From NCBI RefSeq assembly GCF_004803815.1, contig NZ_CP012544.1, forward strand, positions 1,364,001-1,428,000: a stretch of 64,000 bases of DNA, given 5' to 3'. Below the pieces are notes generated by a model. That model ran no database searches. It had not been told where the DNA came from and worked only from the letters and a program-made list of their open reading frames with translations. Positions 25,115 through 33,565 of the stretch are shown here, in pieces; the first letter of the stretch is position 1, and every line of letters begins with the position of its first letter. The translations under genes and the position numbers were made by a program. The DNA comes from Campylobacter showae (GTDB lineage: Bacteria > Campylobacterota > Campylobacteria > Campylobacterales > Campylobacteraceae).

Positions 25115-25863
25115 TGTTTAAACTCCTTTGTATAATTTTCGCTGATAAAAGCGTGCAGCTCTCTGGCTCTGATCGGGTTTGGTCTATCCGCGCAAAACCC
25201 GTCCAAATTTAGCCTAAAAAGCTCTTTGAACTCGTATTTTATCATAACGCTCGGGGTTTTGTACCAAGGCTCGTTTTTTTTGAGGCTGGGCGGATCCATT
25301 TTGATAGCGACGGCGACTAGCTGCTTTGCCGCATTTACCGCGATGTAGGCGGCTGCTTTGTGAAAGACTATCTCGCCCGCCGTGCGCGTGCCTTCTGGAA
25401 ATATTATCAAACTTTCGCCGCTCTTTAGGGCGTCCGCGCTTTTTTGCAAGAGCTCCTCGTTTGCGGTATTTAAGATATATCCGCATGATTTTATCGCGGG
25501 AGCTAAGAAGATATTTTTACCAAGGCCTGCCTTTACCACGCAGTTCGCGCGGCGGATGAGAGCTATCAAAAATACGACGTCTAAAAGCGACGGGTGGTTT
25601 GCGATGATTATCTGCGAGGCGGTGCCAAGCTCTGAAGGAAGGTTGATTTTAGTGCGCTGATAGCCGCAAATTTGCGTAGAAAATATAAAAAATCTCCAAG
25701 CCAGACGCACCAGATCGCGGCAAAAATTTCGGATAAATTTAAATTTATAAAGCCCAAGAAGCGCAACCGGAACAAAGATCAAATTTCCAAGCGCGCAAAT
25801 GAGTCCAAATAGCGCGAAATTCGCCCCGACGATGAAAATTTTAAACCCGTGACGAGGGCTCAT
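25111..25863 (-). CDS. PlsC-like lysophospholipid acyltransferase (ApeD-like)
   Basis: A membrane-associated acyltransferase with the HX4D motif (NHPSLLD) and the substrate motif FPEGTRT. ATG 25863 is preferred: it overlaps the end of the chain-length-factor gene by 23 bases, leads directly into the first membrane helix (GFKIFIVGANFALFG) and gives 250 residues, the usual size; the open frame upstream adds a basic non-family stretch. It may acylate the lipid anchor that carries the aryl polyene. Confidence 0.85.
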   Translation of the reverse strand: MSPRHGFKIFIVGANFALFGLICALGNLIFVPVALLGLYKFKFIRNFCRDLVRLAWRFFIFSTQICGYQRTKINLPSELGTASQIIIANHPSLLDVVFLIALIRRANCVVKAGLGKNIFLAPAIKSCGYILNTANEELLQKSADALKSGESLIIFPEGTRTAGEIVFHKAAAYIAVNAAKQLVAVAIKMDPPSLKKNEPWYKTPSVMIKYEFKELFRLNLDGFCADRPNPIRARELHAFISENYTKEFKQ

Positions 25864-26521
25864 AATCCCACCGCCAAGCGGAGTTTTTATCCGCGCTTTG
25901 CCAGGAGCATTTTTGCTTCGGATCAAAATTTTGCAGGAATTTAACAAGCAAATTTTCATCCGTTTTGCCGCTAATTTCGCTTTGCGATAGGCTCAAATTT
26001 TCGCCCTCGCTAACTAGCAAACAAACCATACAAGAGGGCGCAGACTCGTCAAAATACTCCTGCGAAATGCTCTCGTGATAGGCTAAAACCAGAGCGTTTT
26101 TGGCTCCGCTTTTTAGCATCAGATGTGCCTGCACCAAAGCGTACTCTAGCGGCGCGTATGCCGAAACGGCGGAGATTTCGCTACGATTTTTGAAATTTAT
26201 CGCTAAAAGCGAGGAAAGTGCGTTGTGAACCGAGAGCGAAAACGAGGTCGGCGAGATAAGTTCGCCGTGAGCTAGCGTGTTTTGCAGCTCAAAACAGCGA
26301 TTTATCTCCCCTTCATACGAACTAAACACGATAGGCATATCAAGCGGCGCAATGTTTTTGGTTAGATCAAAGGCGCATTTTGCCGCGCGGCTAAGTCTGC
26401 GGCGCTCAAGCGGAGGCACGTGCGAGACGTCAAGCTCCCTCTCGTATGCCGCCAGCTTCGCGTCCTGCGCGCCGTTAAAAACAACTGCGTCGAAAAAATC
26501 GAGTTTAAAATTTAGCCTCAT
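25841..26521 (-). CDS. Ketosynthase chain-length-factor-like protein (ApeC-like)
   Basis: A 226-residue protein resembling only the N-terminal half of a beta-ketoacyl synthase. The segment SPTSFSLSVHNALSSLLAINF lacks the active-site cysteine, and the two catalytic histidines are absent because the C-terminal half is missing. This is the normal form of the chain-length-factor partner (ApeC) that pairs with the full ketosynthase ApeO to elongate the polyene. Start MRLNFKLDFFDAV at ATG 26521 lies 15 bases after the stop of the upstream small gene. Confidence 0.85.
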   Translation of the reverse strand: MRLNFKLDFFDAVVFNGAQDAKLAAYERELDVSHVPPLERRRLSRAAKCAFDLTKNIAPLDMPIVFSSYEGEINRCFELQNTLAHGELISPTSFSLSVHNALSSLLAINFKNRSEISAVSAYAPLEYALVQAHLMLKSGAKNALVLAYHESISQEYFDESAPSCMVCLLVSEGENLSLSQSEISGKTDENLLVKFLQNFDPKQKCSWQSADKNSAWRWDYEPSSRV

Positions 26522-26536
26522 TCGCCCATCTCGCTG

Positions 26537-26956
26537 TTATTTCGCGATATCGCCTTTTAGCGTTACGCCGGCCATCAAAGCACCGGCTCCGCACTGAAAC
26601 TGCGTTTTGGAGTCAAAAGGCTGTTTTTTGTAGTAGCCGGTTAAATTTACCACCCTCGCGCCACCCTCTTGCACCGCGCGCTCTTGGAAAGTCTTTATCG
26701 CCGACAAAAACGCCCACTGGCACGCCTCTTTGTCGCTTTTGTTAAAGGCGTTGGTTTTTTTGTTTGCCATTAGGCCGCTTTTGATGATGCCGCCTTTCGT
26801 ACCAGAGCCGAAGCTTAGCTTGATGTTTGGATTTAGTACCTCTTTTGCCTTTGGCGAGCTTAGCGCCTCCTCGATCGAAAAGCTAAGCACGTCGTCGCGC
26901 GCGCTCAAATTTAAAGCCAAGGCGCAAACGCCCGCTAAAACTAATAATTTTTTCAT
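26537..26956 (-). CDS. Periplasmic protein, paralogue of the 26966-27418 product
   Basis: A 139-residue exported protein: signal peptide (MKKLLVLAGVCALALNLSAR), then IEEALSSPKAKEVLNPNIKLSFG and two Cys residues in EACQWAFLSAI and FQCGAGALMAGVTL. Its C-terminal pattern (Cys ... KTQFQCGAGALMAGVTLKG) matches the neighbouring protein (DKFQCVVGNMATAVALKAN), so the two are diverged duplicates. Relatives in aryl-polyene clusters are often labelled excinuclease ATPase subunit, which this protein is not: there is no nucleotide-binding motif. The function is unknown, probably in envelope assembly of the pigment. Confidence 0.75.
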   Translation of the reverse strand: MKKLLVLAGVCALALNLSARDDVLSFSIEEALSSPKAKEVLNPNIKLSFGSGTKGGIIKSGLMANKKTNAFNKSDKEACQWAFLSAIKTFQERAVQEGGARVVNLTGYYKKQPFDSKTQFQCGAGALMAGVTLKGDIAK

Positions 26957-26965
26957 TTTTTCTCC

Positions 26966-27418
26966 TTATTTTAAATTTGCTTTCAACGCCACCGCAGTCG
27001 CCATATTTCCGACTACGCATTGAAATTTATCCTTGCTGTCTAGCAGCTTGTCTTTAAAATTTCCTTGTATGTTCACGACGCTGTTTTTGCCCGCGTTTTT
27101 AGCCGCCGTTTGCAGATCGACCAAAACCTTAACGAAAACGTATTCGCAAGATTCCTTGTAGTTATTCTCGCGCGGATCTTTTACTGCGTCGCCGAAACTA
27201 TCCTCCTCGACCGCGCGGTATTTGTTGCTACGCCTTTGCGATTTTACCGGCTCTAGCTCTTCGTCCGTCTGCTTAGAAAACTGCAAGCTTATATCTTTTA
27301 GTAGATATTTCTTTGCAAATTTAGACTCCAGCGCGCTTGCGATATCGTGCTCGTAAAACTCGTCCTTTGCCGCCGAAAAAGAGCAAATCAAAAGCAAAAC
27401 GGCTAAAATTCGTTTCAT
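26966..27418 (-). CDS. Periplasmic protein, paralogue of the 26537-26956 product
   Basis: A 150-residue exported protein with a signal peptide (MKRILAVLLLICSFSAAK). It shares with its neighbour the order: short helix EHDIASALESKFAKKYL, a Cys in ESCEYVFVKVLVDLQTAAKNAG, a VNIQGNFK-like strand and the final DKFQCVVGNMATAVAL, but carries an extra basic loop (VKSQRRSNKYRAVEE). The two cysteines may form a disulfide. The pair sits between the ketosynthase ApeR-like gene and ApeC-like gene and is part of the same operon. Confidence 0.75.
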   Translation of the reverse strand: MKRILAVLLLICSFSAAKDEFYEHDIASALESKFAKKYLLKDISLQFSKQTDEELEPVKSQRRSNKYRAVEEDSFGDAVKDPRENNYKESCEYVFVKVLVDLQTAAKNAGKNSVVNIQGNFKDKLLDSKDKFQCVVGNMATAVALKANLK

Positions 27419-27434
27419 ATTTTACCTTCAAATT

Positions 27435-28676
27435 TTAAATTCTTTTAAATATCAGCGACGTATTTACTCCGCCAAAAGCAAAGTTATTGCTCATAACAAA
27501 GTCCGTATCTATCGCGGTTTGCTCGGTCAGGTAAAAAAGCGGCGCGCAGCTAGGATCGACGCGGGTCAAATTTATCGTAGGGAAAAATCTTTTCTCGCGC
27601 ATCATCATCACGCTAAATATCGCCTCCAAACCGCCGCAAGCCCCCAGCGTATGACCGAGGTAGCTTTTTAGCGAGCTGATAGCGATCTTATCGCCGAAAA
27701 GCTCGTTTGTAGCGATACTCTCAGCGATATCGCCGTGCTTAGTCGCCGTAGCGTGTGCGTTTACGTAGCCGATCTTTTCAGGCGTTAAATTTGCGTCTTT
27801 TAAAGCTAAAGCCATCGCGCCTTTCATCGTCGCGCTTTGAGGGCGCGTGACGTGCGAACCGTCGCAGTTTGAGCCAAAGCCTACAACCTCGGCGTAAATT
27901 TTAGCCCCGCGCTTTACGGCGCTCTCTTCGCTCTCTAGCAAAAGTATCCCTGCACCCTCGCCCAGCACCAGCCCGTCGCGCTCCTCGTCAAAAGGGGTAG
28001 GCGAAATCTCGGGCGAGCCATTTTTCACGCTAGTGGCGTAGAGCATGTCAAACACGTACGCCTCGCTCGGGCACAGCTCCTCTGCGCCGCCCGCTAGCAT
28101 CATATCGATCTTACCGCTTTTGATACTCTCGTAGGCGTATCCGATCGCATGCGATCCGCTCGTACATGCCGAGGAGGTTGGGATGATGCGCCCTTTTAGC
28201 GAGTAAAAAAGCGCGATATTTGCCGCCGTGGTGTGAGGCATCATCTTGATGTAGGTGTTGGCGTTGCACTCGTTTTCGCCGCGCTCTAGCAGCTTTGCCA
28301 TCGCTAGTATCGACTCAGTGCTACCCGTGGACGAGCCGCAGGCGACGCCTAGTCTGCCGTCCTGCACGCTAGGATCGAGGCTCGCGGCGTCTAAATTTTC
28401 GCCTCGCATGAGCCCCGCGTCTCTTAGCGCCAGTCCCGCCGCCTCGACGCTGTACATCGAAACGGTGCCCAGGCTTCTTAGCTGCTTACGGTCCCACGAG
28501 CTAGGGCACTCGTAGCCATCTATGGGTGCAGCTAGGCGGGTATTTAGATCCTCATATCTATCCCACTGCCGCATATATCTCACGGCGTTTCGGCCGAGTT
28601 CAAATTTAGCCCTTATCTCCTCCCAGCTCTTGCCAAACGCGCTCACCATACCCATACCGGTTACAAAAACTCGCAT
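27435..28676 (-). CDS. Beta-ketoacyl-ACP synthase II-type (ApeR-like)
   Basis: A 413-residue ketosynthase. The catalytic triad is complete: Cys in SSACTSGSHAI, His in NAHATATKHGD and His in YLGHTLGACGG. The protein starts MRVFVTGMGMVSAFG at ATG 28676, whose A overlaps the ketoreductase stop (TGATG) with GGAGG upstream; the frame is open two codons further. In the aryl-polyene system two full ketosynthases occur; this one, by position after the ketoreductase, matches ApeR. Confidence 0.92.
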   Translation of the reverse strand: MRVFVTGMGMVSAFGKSWEEIRAKFELGRNAVRYMRQWDRYEDLNTRLAAPIDGYECPSSWDRKQLRSLGTVSMYSVEAAGLALRDAGLMRGENLDAASLDPSVQDGRLGVACGSSTGSTESILAMAKLLERGENECNANTYIKMMPHTTAANIALFYSLKGRIIPTSSACTSGSHAIGYAYESIKSGKIDMMLAGGAEELCPSEAYVFDMLYATSVKNGSPEISPTPFDEERDGLVLGEGAGILLLESEESAVKRGAKIYAEVVGFGSNCDGSHVTRPQSATMKGAMALALKDANLTPEKIGYVNAHATATKHGDIAESIATNELFGDKIAISSLKSYLGHTLGACGGLEAIFSVMMMREKRFFPTINLTRVDPSCAPLFYLTEQTAIDTDFVMSNNFAFGGVNTSLIFKRI

Positions 28677-29389
28677 CAGCAAAGCCCTCCGTTTACGCCG
28701 ATCACCTGCCTGGTTATGTAGGCTGCGCCCTCGCTTAGCAAAAACTCCACCAAAGGCGCGACCTCGTCTGCTCTGCCCGCTCTTTTAGCGGGGATTGCCT
28801 TTAATATCTCATCCATCGGCAAACCGCCGTCCGTCATATCCGTCTCGATGAGTCCCGGCGCGATGCAGTTTACGGTGATGTTCCTGGAGGCGAGTTCGAC
28901 GGCTAGGGATTTTGCCGCACCGATGAGACCTGCTTTGCTAGCCGCGTAGTTACTCTGGCCGCGGTTGCCGATGACGCCTGAGACCGAGCTCATGACGACG
29001 ATACGAGCGGGCTTTTTAGCGCGGATCATAGGCATGAGAGCGGGCTTTAGGACGTTATAAAAGCCGTTTAAATTCGTATCCACGACGCCAAACCAATCCT
29101 CGTCCTCGATCGCTACGAATGTATTATCACGCGTGATGCCGGCGTTTAGCACGACGGCGTAGTAAGCGCCGTTAGCCTCGATATCGGCTTCGATCGCCGC
29201 CCTTGCCGCCTGCGTATCCGCTACGTCAAATTTTAATGCGCTCAAATTTAACTCGTTTTGTAGTTTTAATAGCCGCTCGCTCGCGCTTTTGCCGTGTAGC
29301 ACGACCTCGTATCCCGCCGCCGCTAGCCGTCTAGCCACCGCTTCGCCGATGCCGCGACTCGAGCCCGTTATCAGCACTCTTTTACTCAT
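28676..29389 (-). CDS. 3-oxoacyl-ACP reductase, FabG-type (ApeQ-like)
   Basis: A 237-residue short-chain dehydrogenase with the NADPH site TGSSRGIGEAVA, the NAG motif (VVLNAGITRDN), catalytic Ser in VMSSVSGVIG and YxxxK in NYAASKAG. It reduces the beta-keto group in each elongation round. Its position between the ApeP-like dehydratase and ApeR-like ketosynthase matches ApeQ. The start overlaps the dehydratase stop by 8 bases. Confidence 0.93.
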   Translation of the reverse strand: MSKRVLITGSSRGIGEAVARRLAAAGYEVVLHGKSASERLLKLQNELNLSALKFDVADTQAARAAIEADIEANGAYYAVVLNAGITRDNTFVAIEDEDWFGVVDTNLNGFYNVLKPALMPMIRAKKPARIVVMSSVSGVIGNRGQSNYAASKAGLIGAAKSLAVELASRNITVNCIAPGLIETDMTDGGLPMDEILKAIPAKRAGRADEVAPLVEFLLSEGAAYITRQVIGVNGGLC

Positions 29390-29822
29390 CTAGTATCCTT
29401 TTTACGTATTCCTCGTCCGGGCTTAGCACATTTAGCGTCGCGCGCGCTCCAAGCTCGCCGTTTACGTAAAGCTCGCAGTCGTAAACTCCAAAACCGTTTG
29501 CGTCCTGTATCGAGCAAGCCGCCTCGATGACGACTTCGTCTCCCGCCACCAAAAAAGGCTTAAATATCTCAAATTTTCTACTGCCTAGCAAAAAACCCAG
29601 GCCAAATTTCATACCTTTTAGCTCACGCATCTTTGAGTCGTAGATACCCAGCGACTGCGCCATCATCTCGACGGTTTTGTGCATGGCGAATTTGCCGTTT
29701 GAAAGAAATTTATTATCCTCTTTTATCAAGCTTTTGGTTTTTATGCGACCCTCTTCAAATTTAAGCACCTCGTCGATAAAAACGATCGCCGTACCGTGCG
29801 GGAGATAATCTCCAAGGCTCAT
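29382..29822 (-). CDS. Hot-dog 3-hydroxyacyl-ACP dehydratase (ApeP-like)
   Basis: A 146-residue hot-dog protein with LGDYLPHGTAIVFIDEVLKF, a His-containing active-site strand, and MHKTVEMMAQSLGIYDSKM on the central helix. It removes water to create the conjugated double bonds; because no enoyl reductase gene is present in the cluster, the double bonds are kept and a polyene results. ATG 29822 overlaps the ApeO-like gene stop. Confidence 0.88.
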   Translation of the reverse strand: MSLGDYLPHGTAIVFIDEVLKFEEGRIKTKSLIKEDNKFLSNGKFAMHKTVEMMAQSLGIYDSKMRELKGMKFGLGFLLGSRKFEIFKPFLVAGDEVVIEAACSIQDANGFGVYDCELYVNGELGARATLNVLSPDEEYVKRILDE

Positions 29823-30985
29823 TTTGCCCTCCCAAACACGATCGCTGCATTGTCTCCGCCAAATGCAAACGACAGCGACATGGCCGAATTTACGACCGCT
29901 CTTTGGCCGAATTTTACCAAATTTATCCCCTCTATCTCATCATCGTAAACGCCATCGTAAACATGCGGCGGCAGTGCGGTTTCGCCTCTAGCGCAAAGCA
30001 TGGCGCAAAGCGCACTCTCGATGGCTCCCGCGGCTCCTAACGTGTGGCCGATCAGGGGCTTAACGGAGCTCGTAAAAACGCGCGGCATGAGCGAATGCAC
30101 GATCTTTGCCTCGATTTTATCGTTTGCCTGCGTGCCGGTACCGTGTAAATTTACATAATCTACGCTGCTTAAATTTGCCGCCTGCAGCGCCTTTTGCACG
30201 CACTGCGTTTGCATCTGTCCGCTAAAATCAGGCTGCGTCATATGAAACGCGTCGCAGTTTGAGTGCTCGCCCGCGATAACGACGTTTGAGATTTCATCCC
30301 TGCTCGCCACGAAAAAGGCCGCGCCTTCGCCAATATTTATACCGTCGCGATTTTTAGAAAACGGATTGGTCTCGCGCGCGCTTAGGATGCCCAGACTATC
30401 AAAACCGTTAATCGTGAGCGTGTTTAAGCTATCCACACCGCCGCAGATCACGGCGTCGCAGATATCCGACTCCAGCAGCCTTTTTGCCGTTATTATCGCC
30501 TTGACGCCCGAGGTACAGGCGGTCGAGACAGAAAACGCAACCGAGCTAAGCCCATAAAAATCGGCGATAAATTCGGACGGATTGGCTAGAGAATTTCGGT
30601 TTATGCCAAATTTGGAAGCGTCGAAAAAACCGGTCGCGGCAAAATCCTTAAACGTTTCGTAGTTTTCCTCCACGCCGCTAGTAGTAGTACCTACGACTAC
30701 GCCGACGCGGTTTTTGCCGTATTTTTTGATAGCCTCTCGTACATCTTTATCTATTTGTAAAAGCGCGCTTAAAACTAGAACGTTGGTGCGCGTTTGCAGG
30801 TGTTTTGGCGTATTTTGGCTAAATGTAGCCAAAGGCGCGCCGACCTTGCCGAGGATAAAGCTTTTATCCGCCCTAAAGCCTTCGCAGACGCTCAAAAACC
30901 TCTTTTCTCCGCATAAATTTGCAAAATTTTCCTCTGCATCGGCTCCGGCTGCGCTGATGATGGCGGGCTTGCTAACGTATATCAA
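29819..30985 (-). CDS. Beta-ketoacyl-ACP synthase (ApeO-like)
   Basis: A 388-residue ketosynthase with Cys in STACTSGVKAI, His in NLHGTGTQAND and His in LIGHTLGAAGA, so it is catalytically complete. By gene order it corresponds to ApeO, the elongating ketosynthase that works with the ApeC chain-length factor. The start is TTG 30985, overlapping the lipoprotein gene by 14 bases; AAGG lies about 9 bases upstream. No better in-frame start exists nearby. Confidence 0.92.
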   Translation of the reverse strand: MIYVSKPAIISAAGADAEENFANLCGEKRFLSVCEGFRADKSFILGKVGAPLATFSQNTPKHLQTRTNVLVLSALLQIDKDVREAIKKYGKNRVGVVVGTTTSGVEENYETFKDFAATGFFDASKFGINRNSLANPSEFIADFYGLSSVAFSVSTACTSGVKAIITAKRLLESDICDAVICGGVDSLNTLTINGFDSLGILSARETNPFSKNRDGINIGEGAAFFVASRDEISNVVIAGEHSNCDAFHMTQPDFSGQMQTQCVQKALQAANLSSVDYVNLHGTGTQANDKIEAKIVHSLMPRVFTSSVKPLIGHTLGAAGAIESALCAMLCARGETALPPHVYDGVYDDEIEGINLVKFGQRAVVNSAMSLSFAFGGDNAAIVFGRAK

Positions 30986-31367
30986 GAGCTCTTACCTTAA
31001 AATTTTCGTTATTTACTGCTATGACGGCCTCTTTTTGATTTGATTTTATGGCGCCCAGAATCTTTACAAAAAGCTCGTTGTAGGCGCTATTTGGAGGTAA
31101 AAAACCGACAGCCTCAAATTCGCCGTTTGGTCTCAAAACTCGCCTAGCTAGCGGAGTGCCCATGGAGTTTATCATCGTAAAATAATAGTCCTCTTTTTCG
31201 TGCGAAATATAGAGTAAATTTGAGCCGCTTTGGGAAATCACTTCAAACTCACGTTTATCAAAATTTACGATCTGCGGAACATCAAATTTAGCCTTCGCCG
31301 CGCATCCATACAGCACAAACGCCGCCATAAAAACAGATAAAAAATTTAAAACTTTTTTAAACCGCAC
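30972..31367 (-). CDS. DUF3261-like lipoprotein (ApeN-like)
   Basis: A 131-residue lipoprotein: a hydrophobic signal ends in the lipobox LYGCAAK, giving an acylated Cys around residue 22. The small beta-rich body (NLLYISHEKEDYYFTMINSMGTP) resembles the DUF3261 lipoproteins encoded in aryl-polyene clusters, next to ApeO. The start appears to be GTG 31367 with a weak AAAGA site. It is the first gene of the 17-gene operon, behind a good promoter at 31415-31443. Confidence 0.78.
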   Translation of the reverse strand: MRFKKVLNFLSVFMAAFVLYGCAAKAKFDVPQIVNFDKREFEVISQSGSNLLYISHEKEDYYFTMINSMGTPLARRVLRPNGEFEAVGFLPPNSAYNELFVKILGAIKSNQKEAVIAVNNENFKVRALDIR

Positions 31368-31414
31368 TCTTTGGTTGCCTTATTAAATTTTGTTTGTTTT
31401 AGAATAATGAACAG

Positions 31415-31443
31415 ATTATATCTTTTTAACCTTTAAAAACAAT
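31415..31443 (-). promoter_or_regulatory. Promoter of the aryl-polyene operon
   Basis: On the minus strand the -10 is TATAAT (31420-31415), preceded by GA and an A/T-rich spacer, with TTGTTT (31441-31436) as a weak -35 match. It lies 48 bases before GTG 31367. No other promoter was noticed inside the operon, where almost all genes overlap. Confidence 0.6.
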
Positions 31444-31949
31444 GCTTGACGCAAAATTTGGCGCACAAGATATGTTTTTAACAAAATTTGCTGATTTTTT
31501 GTTTATAAATTTACCTGGCAAAATTTTAGTTAAAAAAGTGGAAATCTAAATTTGATGGCGATGTTTTGAAAATTTAGATATTTTGATTAAACACATAAAC
31601 CCGCGCGCAAAGCGCTGGTTTGCATTGCCAGCCATGACGCCATATTGGTATTTTAATATATTACCTTTACGACTACCTACAAGTAAATAGCGCTTGTAAA
31701 ATTTTGTTCATTATTGCTAAATAGCATTTGCCAATAGCAATTAGCTACTAATATCTTAAGTTATTTTGATATAGAATTAATTTTGGATTTTGTCGCAGTA
31801 TAGATACCACAGCTTGAGCCGATTTGGTTAATTGTAAGATGTTGATGTAATTAGCAAGAGTATTTTGAGTAAACCCTTTCTGATCATTTATCAAAAAGGG
31901 TTTACTCAGCTTAATTTTGGGCTCAAATTTGAGCCGCAATAACATAGAA
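31444..31949. other. A/T-rich intergenic region
   Basis: No gene could be supported in this stretch between the aryl-polyene promoter and the comEA-like gene. Its only clear structure is the inverted repeat at 31867-31907. A minus-strand open frame across 31748-32053 mostly overlaps comEA and shows no family motif. Confidence 0.6.
31867..31907. repeat. Perfect 13-bp inverted repeat downstream of comEA
   Basis: GAGTAAACCCTTT (31867-31879) is perfectly complemented at 31895-31907, and an inner TGAT/ATCA (31881-31884, 31890-31893) extends the hairpin across one mismatch. It lies 43 bases after the comEA-like stop. Neither strand continues into a T-run, so it may be a terminator relic, a protein site or an end of a lost mobile element. 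Confidence 0.65.
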
Positions 31950-32528
31950 TTATTCTGATTTTTTCTTTGTAGGTTTTTTAGCTTCGACTCCCTTAACTCC
32001 ACTTTCTTCAACTTTTTTCTTTGAAGATTTTGCCTTAGTCTTAACGTCATCAATATCTTTTTCTATTTTATCTTCGCCGGATTTTACTTTATTTGTGATG
32101 TTTTTAGAAGCCTTTTCTTCTATGTCAGTTTTAGATTTATCCATATCTTTTACAGGCGCAGCTACTTTGTCTTCTACATCTTTTGTTTTTTTAGCGACTT
32201 CTTTTTTGCCCTGTTTTACTTTGTCGGTCACATCATTGACTTCTTTTGCCTTTTTGGATAGTTTATCGCTTGTAGGCATTACGCTCGTACCGCTCGTAGA
32301 AATATCGCCTTTTAAATTTTCAAAAGTCTTATCGCCGATACCGTTTACGTTTTTAATATCCTCTATACTTTCAAATTTATTTGTTTTTCTATATTCAATA
32401 ATAGCATCTGCTTTTGCTGAACCAATGCCGTTTAAACTCATAAGCTCCTCTTTTGTAGCGGTATTTAAATTTATAGCGGCAAATACCATCGAAGCGCATG
32501 CCAACATTAATAACACAAATTTGTTCAT
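31950..32528 (-). CDS. ComEA-like helix-hairpin-helix DNA-binding protein with long Lys-rich tail
   Basis: A 192-residue exported protein. After a signal peptide (MNKFVLLMLACASMVFAA) come two helix-hairpin-helix units (LNTATKEELMSLNGIGSAKA and IKNVNGIGDKTFENL), the ComEA module that binds incoming DNA during natural transformation. The remaining about 105 residues are unusual for ComEA: a low-complexity helix of Lys, Asp, Glu and Val (KKAKEVNDVTDKVKQG, KTDIEEKASKNITNK) ending in KKPTKKKSE, like histone H1 or LEA proteins. Start ATG 32528 follows AAAGGAA. Function in uptake is inferred from the HhH domain. Confidence 0.85.
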   Translation of the reverse strand: MNKFVLLMLACASMVFAAINLNTATKEELMSLNGIGSAKADAIIEYRKTNKFESIEDIKNVNGIGDKTFENLKGDISTSGTSVMPTSDKLSKKAKEVNDVTDKVKQGKKEVAKKTKDVEDKVAAPVKDMDKSKTDIEEKASKNITNKVKSGEDKIEKDIDDVKTKAKSSKKKVEESGVKGVEAKKPTKKKSE

Positions 32529-32544
32529 AGTTTTTCCTTTTTAA

Positions 32545-33302
32545 AAAATTATTTCATATTCTACCAAAAAATAATTATAAGATTATTAAAAAATATTATT
32601 AATATAAACCAGTGCTGCAAATGTATTTAAGCAAATCAACTTCTAAATGAAAATCTAAAAAAGCTTAATATTAGTATAACTAAGGGCCATAAAAAACGTA
32701 GCGTGAGCAAAACACATTTTAATCTCACTATTTTCCCCTTTCCCCTAAAAATACTTGAATAGAGTTTAATTATAGCTCGAGTACACTTTAAAGTACTTGG
32801 CTCAAATTTTTCCTTACTTTAGTTTTAATCTGACACCCTTTTATCGTATGTAAATAAAATATAGCACATTGATTGCGAGATTTTTGCATAAATTATTTTA
32901 TCATAAAGCGATGTTATTTACTGACTAAAATGATTTTTGCTTTATGTTATGATTTACCTTCAAAAAATATCATACACCACAAAAGACTTCCATTGTACTA
33001 TGGCCAACTTTAGAGCTTCTATTCGTTAGATAACCTTCCTCTTTGGGTTCAGCTCATCCTATCACAAACTACTTTCACGCTATGATCTTTACCTGACACC
33101 CTTAAAATATAACACACTAATGGTAGCCATACAGCTTCGACTTGCACAAATCAATCCCATGTAAATCCACAGCACACATAACCACCCGCATCATCCTCAT
33201 GTAAAATTTTAAAAGCATCACTCCTTAGGCACTAGATAAATACACTTTAGAATACAGAATATAAAATAAGAGAGTAAATAGTATAAAAGCATAAAAAACA
33301 AA
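32545..33302. other. Gene-poor A/T-rich region with imperfect repeats, possible mobile-element remnant
   Basis: No intact gene. Two imperfect copies of a TATATTTTA ... AAGGGTGTCAG element (on the minus strand; at about 32830-32865 and 33090-33115) stand 260 bases apart. Short minus-strand frames interrupted by stops (for example 33081-33230) suggest decayed coding sequence. The composition is more A/T-rich than the surrounding genes. This is just downstream of the rRNA operon, a common landing area. Confidence 0.45.
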
Positions 33303-33421
33303 GCCCGCAACGACCTACTTTCCCGACATCCCAGTAAGGGAGAGTATCATCAGCCAGGACGAGCTTAGCTTCTTGGTTCGAGATGGAGCAAGGCGTTTCC
33401 TCGTCTGTATAGTCACGGGCA
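33303..33421 (-). rRNA. rrf: 5S ribosomal RNA
   Basis: About 119 bases; the ends TGCCCGTGAC (5') and GTTGCGGGC (3') pair to form helix I, and the conserved loop segment CTCGAACCAAGAAGCTAAGC is present. It lies about 180 bases after the 23S gene and is followed on the minus strand by TTTGTTTTTT, which probably ends the operon. Exact ends are estimated. Confidence 0.9.
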
Positions 33422-33565
33422 GTGTTAAAGAAATAAACTATATTAATTTACTTCTTTAACACTGCTATTTAATTGTTAAAAGTCAAATTTCATTTTAACT
33501 AAAACAAGATCTTGATAAGGTATAGATTAGATATTTTATTTCTAATTTTGGAAATAAAATTACCC

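Noticed and set aside
31748-32053. Minus-strand frame of 101 codons overlapping comEA
   Set aside because: Its first half reads the Lys-rich comEA tail in another frame and the second half has no recognisable motif; no RBS.
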